Source: Protonemura montana
Lineage: Eukaryota; Arthropoda; Insecta; Plecoptera; Nemouridae
Assembly: GCA_947568835.1 (NCBI GenBank)
Contig: OX387609.1
Coordinates: 11,175,660-11,239,659 of the forward strand
Length of the DNA stretch: 64,000 nt
Reading direction: 5' to 3'
Below the pieces are notes generated by a model. The model made no database searches. It was not told the DNA's origin and saw only the letters and a list, made by a program, of their open reading frames with translations. A program made the translations under genes and the position numbers. Shown piece by piece: positions 10,395-22,739 of the stretch. Every line of letters begins with the position of its first letter. The first letter of the stretch is position 1.

Positions 10395-10620
10395 AACCTA
10401 ATTTACACCCAACTGTCATTCACCATCGCGTCGTCAGCAAAGTCGGCGTGATTGAAATGCACTTGTTTCCCATCGAGTGAACCCGCTCCAATTACCGCGG
10501 GTTACGAGCAGGCTTGCGAGCTGCTGCACCTAATCAGCTAGTTACGCTAATCACCTGATTACGCCCGGCAGCATGGGCTGATTGGTAATAACGATCTGTG
10601 ATCTAGAGCGTGCACGACCT
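10395..10620. promoter_or_regulatory. Candidate regulatory block (unverified)
   Basis: GC-richer than its surroundings, with no frame of interest and no repeat relatives in the window. It has clustered TAAT/ATTA-type homeodomain cores (CTAATCAGCTAGTTACGCTAA, CTGATTACG, GATTGGTAATAACG) and CCGCGGGTTACG. The look is that of a conserved intronic enhancer, but that needs cross-species alignment. Confidence 0.25.
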
Positions 10621-11794
10621 TCCATATTTCACAGGAGATGAAATGCTCATCGGTTTGATTTACGGCAAGTGTTTTTTTTTTTTTCTGACATCTATCGATT
10701 GGTATACAAATTAAAGCTCGCGGAGAACCAAAACAGCTGATATCGGCTTGCGAATTTGTTTTAACTGCGATTTTTGGTCTATTTTTTGCAATTTTAGACC
10801 ATTTAAAAGAGAAAACTTGTAAATATCGCTAATTTTTATTGCAAAACCATTGATGACACGTACCTGTGAGCAAACTGGGATACCAAGATAAATCGCAAAT
10901 GTTCCTTTTCATTAAATTTCATTTTGACCCTTTTTTGGGTGGTATTCTCTAGAGATATTCGGGGTAGATAACTCTTTGGTATACCTTGGAGGCGTTCTGA
11001 GCAAGTGGTTTAAATGTCAACTTGATATACCGATGGGGCAGCAAACGTTTGCTCTTAGCCCCTAAGTGCTTCGCTTCTGCGAGTAGGTAATATTCGAGTT
11101 TCATAGCCAGGCTAAAACCACGTCCAATTATTAAAAAACGACAAGAACCTGTTCTAAAATATCCGCTAAAGAGTTAACTGCCTGTTTAAGAACCGTTGTC
11201 AAGGTTACTGTCAAACATAATTTATTTTTTTACAGCTTGATGTTAGTTTTTAACTAGATCAAAGGCAGTCGTGCTTGGAACACAATTTTGTTTATGCACA
11301 GCGACAGACCAAAACTAAATCAATAAGAAATTAGTGCTGATTCAGAAACGACCTTGAAATCAAGCTTTCAGCAAACATATATCAACTACGAAAATAATCG
11401 CAGATACAAACTCATCGCTGTACTTTTCAAACGCTTGCGTTCGGACTGCTTTTCAAAAATTATCAACCAACTGCAAAAAAAAAAAAAAGCTGCGAAACGG
11501 CTCATCGACACGGCATCCAAGATCCATTCATTAATCCACACAGCCTCACTAAAAGCGCCCACTGCCTCCTGGGTCAGGACCACGTGATCTGACGTAGCAC
11601 ATTGATTTACCAAACTATTCCCAAGGCCCGAAAACATCGACCCTTCATCCAAAAAAAAAAAAACCCAAACCACCAACAAAACAAACACATTCAAAACCCA
11701 TCAAAAACCCACGTTTCCTCAAAAGGAAAAACCGCAAATCGTTTTCTTCTCACATCTGTATTTTCCCCGTTTTCCGCTTGTAATCGATTTCCCG

Positions 11795-12030
11795 AGAGCT
11801 TTTCCCCGAGTGTCGGCGGCGGTGGGGGAGTTGGCGGCGAGTGATGTTTGCCGGCCGGACTGCACTCTGTGATCCAGTTTGGCCCGTCTTCGGCGTCGGC
11901 GTCGAGACGCTCGCCGAGCGCCGCGACGCCGGAGAAAGTAGTCGACGCTCATTGACAAAGGTCCAAGAAGCGTGCGTGCGTGGATATCGCATACACACAC
12001 ACACGCACACACGCACTCGCACGCTCGCGA
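11795..12030. promoter_or_regulatory. CpG-dense patch, possible promoter
   Basis: Runs of CG-rich sequence (GTCGGCGGCGG, CGGCGTCGGCGTCGAGACG, CGCCGAGCGCCGCGACG) in an otherwise A+T-rich intron, ending in a CA/CG microsatellite at 11991-12022. It lies 360 bp upstream of a possible short first exon at 12390. No TATA box or clear initiator could be assigned. Confidence 0.3.
11991..12022 (+). repeat. CA microsatellite
   Basis: ACACACACACACGCACACACG-type run, interrupted by CG dinucleotides. Confidence 0.85.
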
Positions 12031-12389
12031 GGCTGTTACGGAATCCAGTGTGTTCATTCTTGCATCGTACGCACAAAATCTTATTTAATAGCTTTGTTAA
12101 ATTATTAAAAAAACTAAAAATATATATATACATATAAATAACATATCCGTCTTGAAATAACTAACTTTAGATTCGTCCAAAAAACGCCAAAATAGTATTC
12201 GGATTTCTTTACAACTGTGCTTTCAGTGTTAGACTAAACTTAACCTAGACTTTAATTCTTAACTCAACGAATCCGCGCGTGTTCTCTGATATATTTTTGA
12301 TGACTACGTTATTCTGTATGCTGTTGAAACGTTGCCAAGCTCCTAACGAACTGTTAAACCCTGTTTACCGAGCGTTAAAGTATTAAATA

Positions 12390-12443
12390 ATGGTTCGCAA
12401 ACGCATCGAGTGCATCATAATGAAGCTACTGACGGTGCCCGGG
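12390..12443 (+). CDS. Possible alternative first coding exon of sif (18 codons)
   Basis: ATG in the context AAATAATGG, with an in-frame stop just upstream (TAA at 12384), opens MVRKRIECIIMKLLTVPG and stops at CCCGGG|GTACGT. The exon ends in phase 0, which would join in frame to the exon at 47564. It lies downstream of the CpG-dense patch at 11795-12030. I recognise no homologue. One in three random candidates would have the right phase and the donor is only fair, so this is tentative; it could equally be non-coding. Confidence 0.25.
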
Positions 12444-13636
12444 GTACGTATTTTCAAAGTGTTTTTTAGTTGAGGTTTGCTGCGTTATGATTGGTCAACT
12501 TGCGTGACCTTGGGGTGGCTCGCAGGGCATTTGTTATGCAGCATGAGCGCTATGACCTTGCCCTAGCGAGCGTTTCCAGCTGGCGGTGGTTCCGGGGGAG
12601 AATTGATCGGGATGTTTGCGGGGTCTCGGTTCGGGCGACAGGAGCAACAGTTTGGATGGACTCGACCGTCGGTTGTTTCGGTTTACCAACACCTGGCCGT
12701 GTGTTTTTGCGTCTCTGCAGTTGGTTAGGGAGAGGCTCTTGGCGGATGGTAGGCGTTTTGAAAGTTAGTTTAGAAAATGACAGCTCGTTTCGTAAAGTTG
12801 AGTGATGAAACAAGTTTATTGGTCAAAGTTAATTGCAAAATTTACACGAGATTATTATAAACTTTTTACTAAAGGGTATATTATTCAAGGATTTCAACTC
12901 CAGGTCTTAATCTTTAGTGGGTAAAGCACTAATCATCTTTGCCTAAAACAAACTATGAAGCCGTGAATCAAACACATTTTCTAGAAGTCTTTGTTCTTCA
13001 AAAATGCAATTGTTTTTGTTGTTAGGTTGGAAATTTTAAAGAAAAAAGGCCAGTTGGTTAACCTTAAGTTAATTTCAGATTATATTTCATAAATCATTTT
13101 TAACATTGTGTGTTTGTTTTTCTTTGGCTAAAAGTCTTGTCCGCTGTCTGCAAAGATTTTCCCCAGAGTGGTTCACTTCTATGGCTTCTTTTTTATGCGT
13201 CAATCTCATAAAATTTCATGTTTGCAGCTTTTATGTTCACGAACCAATCCAAGATATTTTATTGAACGAAACAGACTTCAACTTACACTAGTGATCAACC
13301 TCATGATCGGATTGTGCACTTACACTAAAGAACAGGTTCGTTTTAGACCGTTGACCACCGTTGACAATTTTCTCTGTCTTTGGATTACTCGCCAAGGGAT
13401 TTCAGTTCAAAAGCAACCAAGGCTCAAATAAAAGCGAGCTTTCGTTTAGAAAAAAAAAAACTTTTCTTGCTTTAACTTTTGAAATTATTAGTTAAGCAAC
13501 GTTAATTTGTGGCTCGAAGGACGTTTATCTGTTTGGCAAAATGTTGCATACGACGCATCGGATGATAAGCCCAATAACTTGCTAAGAATAGTGAAATTAT
13601 TTTTCCATATGTTTCTTGTTTACTGTTTTGTACTTA
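12444..13636. other. Intron sequence, nothing recognised
   Basis: 12490-12810 is moderately GC-rich and open in one frame on both strands, with no family resemblance and no convincing splice sites. The rest is A+T-rich. Confidence 0.5.
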
Positions 13637-13783
13637 GGTCGGGTTTTACATAAATTTTCAACTTTAAGCTGGACTTTTAATTCACAGAAACATAGTGAAT
13701 TTCACTGCATGTGACTGTGGAAGTCGTCATGGCAATAGTTTCAACTAACACTTCAACTAGGAGGCGAGATTTTGGTAAAATCA
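13637..13783 (+). mobile_element. MITE family M, copy 3
   Basis: GGTCGGGTTTTACATAAA at the left and GGCGAGATTTTGGTAAAATC at the right, with the shared interior GAATTTCACTGCATGTGA and GTCGTCATGGCAATAG. Same element as 5053-5191 and 846-985. Confidence 0.75.
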
Positions 13784-15981
13784 GACCGTCATGGACTGAT
13801 AGACCAACATCTGTATTTTCATAAACACAGAAAAGCCGTTAGGTTTTCGATACTGAATCTTGGATTGAACTGTTAAGATTTCTTTTGGGTATTCCTCTAT
13901 CTTTAAAAAGTATTGCCAGTAAAAACTTTCTTTTTAATTCTTATTTGACATTGATTCCGAAGACTTACCAACGGACAACGTTTGGCAAAACTGAAATATA
14001 ACCGACAAGGAAATAAAACTAGTTCATTTGTTATTTTTACTTTTGAAAATGCTACTGGTTCGTTCACCATCCGGGTTACCATTCCCACCCTGTAACTCAC
14101 CGGGTCTTGTCGACCGAGTCCCAGATACCCTTTCAACCTCTTTCCAGACTTCTGGTCAATATTTCCAACGCCACGTACCTCGGGGTCAGCATCGCCATGT
14201 TTCCCCCCCCCCCCCCCCCCCCGTACCATCCCTGCATCGCGGCACGCGCCATCCCGCGACTTCCAAGATCGAATCACTCGGCAAAGTTGGCGCCAAATCA
14301 AACCGTCGAGTCGGCCGCTAATCGTGTTTCGAGAGCTCTGAAGCTGCTCACTGGACCGGAAGGGAAACGTTTAGCGGCGCCGAGAGAGGCGTTTGTCTGC
14401 GACTGTTGGCGTGGATGTGGTCGGAGTGTAATCAATTGGAACGGTTCGGGGTGTGGGTTTGTCGTTTTAGATTCACCGGTTTCTTCGGTGATCGTGGAGA
14501 ATCGATTTGCGTCCGATTGTGGAATGCAGTGAAGTGATAAATAAAAGGTTTCCGAGGGTGGGATTTACTTTCGGCCTTTATTAAATTGGAGGTTTTAAAT
14601 CGAATGGTAGTTTAACAATGTCTGTTCAATTGAAAGTACGGAATTTCAATTACAAAGAGAGCAAAGATTTGAGAGCAAAGAGATCCAAAGAACGTTTTGT
14701 AAACATTTTCATTTCCTTTAAATTTGAGCGATAATGTCTAAAACTATATCCCACATATGTAAGCGACTGTTAAGATGGGCCTTTATTACAATAGATTGAC
14801 ATTTCAATGATTTTTGCAGTAAAGAGTTAATTCTGTTGCAAATTGGTTGGTTGGTGTAATTTAGTTGCAGTGACTTCCACCTATAATGCGGGGAAAAACA
14901 ATGTCTTAATATCGTTTGTATGATTACGTCACTTAGTAGGCGGTGAACTTAAAGAAAACATTAATATTGATTCGAAGAAAAAAACATACAATCTGTCATA
15001 TTCTACATAAGCCATCTTTAAACGTAGAGAAAATGTACGAGAAAAGTGTCCAGCACTTAATAAATAAACGTCATATAAGTTTGCAAACAAAATTTAAAGA
15101 AAATCAGAGATAATCAAGGTCAGAATTTGGTTGTTTATTTCATCGTGAACATAGTTAATTATATTTAAATGTATTTGCATTGATTGCAATGTATCAAACG
15201 AGATTGAAAGTTGGCAGCGAAAATATGTGGCGCTTATCTAAACTTCGAGTCTTTGATTTCATGACTCTTAGATCGAACTTTGATCCATCCACGAGTCAAT
15301 TAACTTTAAGTCAACGACTAAACTTGAAGTCAAACCGCACCCGTGGGCAGCAACAAGTCAACTTCATAAAACACTGGACACTTGTGATTCAAACACTACA
15401 TAGCGAACACTATGTCGTCTGCATAAAGTTGAAATGCCTGGCCCACGGCGCCGGATGTTCCTGAGCAGGAACATGCACTAGGGGGGCGCCGGGAACACCT
15501 CGGCGAGCAGCGATCTGCTAAAATCAATACGCGATGCTAGCTGGACCTCGCGCTTGCCCGACCTTGGATTACCGCGGGCTAACCTTGGGGTTAAGCAAGG
15601 CTTGGGGCCAACTGGGTGACCTTGGTTTGTCAACGGTTCACCTTGGGGTTTTTATCCCGTTCGTTGGGATTGCTGAATTATGCAGATTAATAGCAATTTT
15701 CTGTTTTTATATGACTATTCTTGTCGAAGCTATAGTTCATTCTTGATGTTTATTATCGTGGAAATGAACACGTTTTGAAAAATGTTTTCCTTATACCCTG
15801 TTTGGGTGTGTACATTTTTGAGATGGAAATTATATAAACGGGGGTTGTTGTGCCTCAAACTTCTTTTCTGGTGGATCTAGGTGACAAAATCCTTTTTTTC
15901 TCTTTAATTTGGGGTTTGTAAAAATGGTTCATCAACTACAACCATCTCTTTATGTGCAAATTTACCGGAAAATCCGTTGCT
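13784..15981. other. Intron sequence with a poly-C tract and GC-rich patches
   Basis: A run of about 19 C follows 14203. GC-rich patches lie at 14230-14520 and 15440-15620; the latter contains the palindrome GTTCCTGAGCAGGAAC inside GCGCC-rich sequence. No exon or RNA can be supported. Confidence 0.5.
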
Positions 15982-16235
15982 AGCGTTGACATATTGAAGA
16001 AATTTGGGGTCCTCAGCTGCTACAAAAACTCAGGTTTTGTTTTTCTGAAAACAGCCGATAAAAGACCCGAACAGGCTTTTTTAAAATACGTGCAACTTTC
16101 AGACAAAATAATATTTTTGATTTTGAAACGCGTTATTCTGTTGGCAATACTGTGATGAGTCGCCTTGTTTTTGTTTCGTCGCGATCGGACAAGTTGTTTG
16201 GCCGATTAGTTGTATCCAGTAAGCCTAGATATATA
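15982..16235 (+). mobile_element. Dispersed element S, copy 1 (with array)
   Basis: About 250 bp ending in GATGAGTCGCCTTG, TTTCGTCGCGATCGGACAAG and AAGCCTAGATATATACCTGA. The same sequence recurs at 41365-41632 and, shorter, at 27585-27675. It also shares CAGCTGCTACAAAAACTC and ATAATATTTTTGATTT with the 41365 copy. In this copy the 26-bp minisatellite begins exactly where the element ends. Confidence 0.8.
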
Positions 16236-16875
16236 CCTGAGTAAGCTCCCACTCCAATAGACCTGAGTACGCTCCCACTCCAATAGACCTGAGTAAGCTC
16301 CCACTCCAATAGACCTGAGTAAGCTCCCACTCCAATAGACCTGAGTAAGCTCCCACTCCAATAGACCTGAGTAAGCTCCCACTCCAATAGACCTGAGTAA
16401 GCTCTCACTCTAATAGACCTGAGTAAGCTCCCACTCCAATAGACCTGAGTAAGCTCCCACTCCAATAGAAATGAGTGAGCTCCCACTCCAATAGATCTGA
16501 GTAAGCTCCCACTCCAATAGACCTGAGTAAGCTCCCACTCCAATATACCTGAGTAAGCTCCCACTCCAATAGACCTGAGTTAGCTCCCACTCCAATAGAC
16601 CTGAGTAAGCTCCCACTCCAATAGAAATGAGTGAGCTCCCACTCCAATAGACCTGAGAAGGCTCCCACTCCAATAGACCTGAGTAAGCTCCCACTCCAAT
16701 AGACCTGAGTAAGCTCCCACTCCAATAGACCTGAGTAAGCTCCCACTCCAATAGACCTGAGTAAGCTCCCACTCCAATATACCTGAGTAAGCTCCCACTC
16801 CAATAGACCTGAGTAAGCTCCCACTCCAATAGACCTGAGTAAGCTCCCACTCCAATAGACCTGAGTAAGCACCCG
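16233..16875 (+). repeat. 26-bp minisatellite, about 24 copies
   Basis: Unit GACCTGAGTAAGCTCCCACT plus CCAATA. Variants include GAAATGAGTGAGC units and AATATACC units that recur in the same order, hinting at block duplication. The unit has no stop in any reverse-strand frame, so three overlapping long antisense frames appear; they are not genes. Confidence 0.95.
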
Positions 16876-18692
16876 ATACAACAGCCTAAGGAAAAACATT
16901 CAAGTTTTTTTAATCTTGAAGATTCAATTTTTCTTAAACTATTAGATCTTGAATTTGAACTGTTCATCTTGGAGTAAGCATATTTTGTTATTCTTCACTT
17001 GGCCTTGGTCCTTATGTTCAGTAAGTTGATCAAGTTTACATCAAGAATCATTGACAAAGCGACAATCCCTGATGGGCTTGGTACAATCCACCAGGTACGC
17101 TAAATTGTCACTCCTTTGTTTCACAATATTCTGTGCACACTTGGATTCAACAGTGCTTCTGTTCGATAATCGATGGGGTTTTGCTAAGTACCATTCGAGT
17201 GCTTTGAAAGCTTACACTTGAGGGCCTCGTAATCCCAGAGGATTATGGGTAAAGACTCTACCATCGAGTGCGGAGTGAGCCAGTGTTAACAATTGTCGAT
17301 ATGAATATTAAACACAGTCCCGCACTGAGACTGAGTCGAAGTTTAATGGAAACTTAAAAGTGATTACGCACATGCTCGATAACGAGTCGCTTTAAAACTC
17401 GATTAACAAAGTTGCCAGACGTTGGCTAATCGAATTCGCCCGCGAGAACGATTTTAAGATGACGGCAATTTATTTCAAGTTGTCCTTACCTCTTTAAAAT
17501 TACGTTTTACTGCTCATTTTTCTTCTTCCTATTTATGAAAAGAAAAATTGTTGGTAGAACTTCGAGCTAAACGGATCTGGGTTCACTTTTTGGTTCTTGG
17601 TGAAAACATGGCCCGTTGGAAGAAAAAAAAAACGGTGACATGTTTCGGCCCGTAGCTTCTAGTCTCTAAAAACTAAATGGGAAAATATTACTTCTCAGCA
17701 TGTCATTCGGTAATCATCTGTTGTTTTTATTTTCTTTGAAGTTCTTTTGTGTTATTTTCGCGTTGAGGGGGAGGGGGGCGTGCCCTCCGGCTTAAATCTA
17801 AGATATTTTCTCAGAAATTTCAGTGCCTGCTAGATACTGTTCTAAACGGGGGCTTTGAGTTTCTTCACATATCCAATTACGCACTGAAAATAATTGCACA
17901 ACGTGATAACCTCTTTATGTCGTTTCGTCAACTAAATGCAAATCGCCGAAGAGCTAAACAGCTCGTTAAGAGAGTTTAAGAGATTTTAATTGTCGAAATC
18001 CCGTCGGCTTTTGACGCGATCGCCTGTTAGCTTTGAAAAGCTTGAAAATATCGTTTCCGCTACAAAAGACGGATGCGTTTTAACGACGCGTCTTTGCAAA
18101 GTCGTCATTAGCGCCGTGCGTCGCGTCGTGGAACTAGCAAGCCTTGACACGGCTGCTGAGAGACTGACTTTATGGCAGACATGTTGGATGAGTGTAGCGA
18201 GCGGAGTTAAGCTTGACATGTAACCACTTATTTGTCTTTGTGACCGTGTTTTTTTTTGACCTATCCGGTCAACAGAATATTGAGGATATATTTGGAATAC
18301 TTAAGCCCAGTTCTGCTATTTTTTTTTTGGAATCTATCTGTAAATTATTAAAAAAAAAATGTTTAAAAAAATTGGCGAAACATTGGTGCTAAAATCCTCA
18401 CACACATGATGTGTTATGGTAAGCTTAACACGAACAAAAAGTTTGGTGAAAAAAAATCGGATGAACTTTTGGAAATTTTGAACGAATTTAAAACTTTAAA
18501 AATGTTTATGAGTCTTTTAATACAAAGCAAACAAATTTAATTTTCAAAACTTTGGGCTTTTACAACAATTTTGAGACAGAGTGGCTACAAATGGAAACAA
18601 ATTAGAACGAGCACACAAGGGAAATAAACAAATCAAAACGAGTCAAAACGGGATTGCTTGCAAATATTTGCATATCGCTGGCAGATTGCTCC
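16876..18692. other. Intron sequence, nothing firm
   Basis: 17290-17470 and 17985-18220 are CG-containing stretches of ordinary complexity. The second is open in both strands by chance. No family resemblance or repeat relatives. Confidence 0.5.
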
Positions 18693-19097
18693 CGACCCAC
18701 GAACAGGGGTTCAACCCTCCCAACCCCCGAGCAGGGGTTCAACCCTCCCAACCCCCGAGCAGGGGTTCAACCCTCCCAACCCCCGAGCAGGGGTACCAAC
18801 TCTTCCAACCCCCGAGCAGGGGTTCCAACCCTCCCAACCCCCGAGCAGGGGTACCAACTCTTCCAACCCCCGAGCAGGGGTTCCAACCCTCCCAACCCCC
18901 GAGCAGGGGTACCAAACCCCAAGCAGGGGTACCAACCCTCCCAACCCCCGAGCAGGGGTACCAACCCCCGAGCAGGGGTACCAACCCCCGAGCAGGGGTA
19001 CCAACCCTCCCAACCCCCGAGCAGGGGTACCAACTCTTCCAACCCCCGAGCAGGGGTCCCAACCCCCGAGCAGGGGTTCCAACCCTCCCAACCCCGT
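18693..19097 (+). repeat. 28-bp/20-bp minisatellite
   Basis: Unit built from CCGAGCAGGGGTTCCAACC and CTCCCAACC. Full units are 28 bp. Shorter 20-bp units (CCGAGCAGGGGTACCAACCC) lack an eight-base block. Units with CTCTTCCAA alternate with CTCCCAACC units, so there is a higher-order pattern. Open frames on both strands are by-products. Confidence 0.93.
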
Positions 19098-19497
19098 CTC
19101 GACATGTCACGAGATAATCAACCCCTCAAATCCCACCCCTTGTCAACGTCAACACATCACAAGCGACCGTCTGTTAACTTTTAGACCGTCCGTCAAACTC
19201 GCCCCTGATGACGTCACGTTTTAATCTCATTAACAAATTAACGTCGTCAGCAAGTAAATTTATGAATAGGTTGATCGTGTTGGCCGTGAGTCTTCAAAGT
19301 CTGCCTTGGAGATAATTCAATTGTTTTAAATTAATTTCAAAAACAGTTTAAAACAGTTTAAACTGCCTATCTTCAGCATGTTTAATCTGAAAAAGTTGAA
19401 AATAATATTTCACGTGTTCTTGCTAAAGTAGTTTATGTGAAACTTAAAAAAAAATGTTTTTTAGTTTAAAAACTATCCGTATTTAAGTCATACGCGC

Positions 19498-19616
19498 GTT
19501 TTTTAACGGCACGTTAAGGAGTGAACAGACCGTTAGCACAAAAAAACAATTATTGACTGTTGCTAAGAAAATAACAAATTAACGGACTGTTAAGTTGTTA
19601 ACGGACCACTGAACAA
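19498..19616 (+). mobile_element. MITE family G, copy 2
   Basis: About 120 bp with ACGGCACGTTAAGGAGTGAAC, TTGACTGTTGCTAAGAAAAT and TTAACGGACCACTGAAC. Related to 160-275 and, inverted, to 44313-44434. The end motif is TTTCAGTGG or close to it. Confidence 0.65.
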
Positions 19617-19782
19617 ATGAGTGCTTTTTGCTTGTCGTGTTAGGATATGGGTACAATTTATCTGAATTTGTATTAGAAAATATTTGTAAAAGAAATTTGT
19701 TTTTCCGTGGATGCCAGGTGAGAGTCAATTGAAACCTGTCTGGTGATAAAGCTCGGTGGAGGATGTTTGTACGTGAAACTTG

Positions 19783-20028
19783 AAGTTTGAACGTCTTGAA
19801 GTTTGGGCGTATTGAAGTTTGAGCGTCTTGAAGTTAGAGCTTCTTGAAGTTAGAGCTTCTTGAAGTTTGAGCTTCTTGAAGTTAGAGCTTCTTGAAGTTA
19901 GAGCTTCTTGAAGTTTGAGCGTCTTGAAGTTAGAGCTTCTTGAAGTTAGAGCTTCTTGAAGTTTGAGCGTCTTGAAGTTAGAGCTTCTTGAAGTTTGAGC
20001 GTCTTGAAGTTTGGGCGTCTTGAAGTCT
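19783..20028 (+). repeat. 16-bp minisatellite, about 15 copies
   Basis: Unit CTTGAAGTTAGAGCTT, alternating with CTTGAAGTTTGAGCGT. The two variants occur in a repeated order, again suggesting a compound unit. Confidence 0.93.
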
Positions 20029-20029
20029 T

Positions 20030-21465
20030 CTCTGAGGATGCAGAGATTGAAAATCTAGGACTAAACAAATAAAAACAGAATACATGTTGATACAAAATAA
20101 AGATGATTAATCTCAGTAACATTCAGGCTGAAGGAAGAACCACATCAAATGATATTTCTTGAAATCGCTGAACATTTTGTTAATACTAAGAAGAATACAA
20201 ATTGCTCCAAACTGATTCAATAATTTGGCATTGGGTTAATCAGTTTTTGCATTAAATTCAGACATAAAAAAAAAAATCACTCATTTTTTTTGTATGTTTG
20301 TTTTTTGTTTGCGCTCTAGCGGCCAAACTCGTGCTTCGATTTGAACGAAATTTACAAAGCACATTATTGTGTATATAACTCAGATTCCCTGCGTTTTTTA
20401 GCAATATCGGTCAAACAGTTTTTAATCAATTCAAAATTTACGATTTTTTTCATATTTTGTGCAAAGGTTTTTGAGTAGCACCGCCAAAAGTATTCAATAC
20501 TTTTCCACCAAACTTTGCAAAGATTTTAAATACATCAAAGTTAGGGTAGTTGTGAAATTTTTGATCCCATATGTGTTTAATTTCTCTTCTTGTTCATGAA
20601 TTTGAGAACGAGTTTTGTAAACTTTGACTTTTATCTCTACAATGAATCATCCCCAAATAACGCAACTCAAATCACGATCGCAATATCACAGCCCCAGTGA
20701 TACAATTTTATATCGAAACAAAATAACTGAACTCACATCTCCAGACTTTTCTGTTATAAAAATCTTGCCTGGAGCGTTCCGATTCTTTCAGAGTCCAATT
20801 CTTTTAAACATTGAGCAAGAACAGACCACTCTGTTAGATGCAAAGACGGCGTAATGAAGATTTAAGATGCATCATTTCGATCTATGTCGTGCAAGCATAC
20901 CATTAAGAATATTAAGAATCACCAGATGAGCTTTTTTCACTTACGGTTTTAAGATTAAAAGCATCTTTACATGCATCTGAATCGGAATCTGAATATCAAG
21001 AGCTAAGAAAGCAGATGCCGGTCACACAGCAGCTCCCTCTTATCGACTTACATGTTAAAACGGTAGCATAAGATGTCTGCCCTTGGCATAGCAGTAGGGA
21101 GGGAGGGTAACCTGACCCTAGCTCGAGATTGAGCCCTTAGGAGCGGCGTCTGATCTTCGACGTCGACGGCGTCGGGTTCGCCGTCCATGGCCTTGGGTAT
21201 CGTAATAACATAGCATGACCAGTGGGCGTTTAGCGGTTAAGCCGTCGGGAGTGTCGCGTATCAAAGGAGATGCCTGGAAATGTGATCAATGGACCTGAAC
21301 GGGTTCTTTGATATTCATGATATTTGTATTTGCTGCCAGAGGTATTGTCAATTTTATGTTTTTGAAAGATTTTTTCTTTGAAGAAGCCGTGAAGGAAGTT
21401 GTCACAAAATCTTACAGGCGTTCGATTGTCTGTGTTAAATAACTCAAAGAAACCAATGACATGAT
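20030..21465. other. Intron sequence, nothing recognised
   Basis: A+T-rich. 21040-21290 is GC-richer (CGACGTCGACGGCGTCGGG) but without frames or repeat relatives. Confidence 0.5.
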
Positions 21466-21618
21466 TGTTTTTAGACTCATGTCTACTTGATTTATCCTTA
21501 GCACTAGTTTTAAGAAAAACTATTTGAACTGGGTTTTGAATGCTAAGTAAAGGGCTACTAAATTTACTAGTAGCCCTTTACTTAGAATTCAAAACCCAGT
21601 TCAAATAGTTTTTCTTAA
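21466..21618 (+). mobile_element. Foldback element family H, copy 2 (near-perfect hairpin)
   Basis: Leader TGTTTTTAGACTCATGTCTA, then arms 21511-21559 and 21569-21617. The 49-base arms differ at one position and leave a nine-base loop (AAATTTACT). This is the cleanest copy of the family, so probably the youngest. It has no coding capacity. Other copies: 8389, 35188, 60417; halves at 3095, 55665, 58807 and 61666. Confidence 0.9.
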
Positions 21619-22739
21619 ACCAATGACAGTTGATCGGTTTTTGTTTAAAGCGCTCAATCAGAAAAAGCGCTAAGCAAAAGTGCGCCAGATTACTTACAGT
21701 TTTAGAAATACTTTTTAAAATGGCTGCCACACAGCCTTCTTGTTACTCTGAAGAGCTGATTTACCGTGTTATCGGGCATTTTTCCAATGTTTACAGCTCG
21801 CGTGAGAAGTAAAGGCGCTTATCACAAAATGATGGATCGCTGGAAGACGTTGTCAAAACAATATCACTGTCACGTGGGAACCTCCCTAGACGTCGGTGAA
21901 TCCGATATTCTTTTGTAGGAAGAACACTTTTATCTTGCACAAGAGAAGGGATTTGTGAAAAGTCTCGTGAAAATATGAAATTTTTGATAAATTACGGTAT
22001 TGGCCATATGGGACCACGTTTTACATGATCTGTCAATGCTTAGGATATTGGCGGTTACGATTTTAGGCAATTTGGAAAACATTCTCTAACAGGAGATGTA
22101 AAAGCATTAAAAAACTTCATATGAGAATCAGCATTAAATTTTACAACCTACATCAACAAGCTCTGAAAAACTAAAGCGCTATTTTTTGTAACTATCCGTA
22201 AAGTCTCAACAGATGGAAGGCTCACTACATTCTCACCACCTTGCTCATCGCTCGTTCAAAATTAAGCAATACATGTTCAAGCAACTGGCCGTGCCTGAAG
22301 AAGAGATAAAAAAAAAAGAGGAAACCTAGCCTTAAATGAAGTCCGGGCGTCTGGGCCCGACCGCCCACAAGACGAGCTCCACTCAATTACCATCGCCCAC
22401 CTTAATCGCCCCACCCAAACCCAAGACTCTCACAGAAAGTCTCATCACTCGCGCACAGTGCGTCGTTAAACAACGACACTTATTCACGCAGCGTGTCGCG
22501 CGAAATGATGATTGTGGTCGTTTAGGTTAACGGCGGCGTAACGAAGAGAAATGGCCGCCGAGCGACAAAGATTTTCTGAGAGCTTCGACTTCGAGAAAGT
22601 TTGTTTAATTTCCAGATTGGTTGAGGTAATGGGATAGGACAAGCACAAAGGAAAGGCAAAATGTTTGAATAGGGAAAGCAGCACAAAACAAAGAGTTGTC
22701 TCCATGTTTGCCAAGTGAAAAGAAAGGTCGAGACGAGGC

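Noticed and set aside
14028..14532. Frames around the poly-C tract
   Set aside because: Continuity depends on the homopolymer, where length is uncertain, and no conserved residues are present.
18581..19224. Pro-rich frames on both strands
   Set aside because: They follow from the 28/20-bp array. Both strands and all frames are open, with no gene-like flanks.
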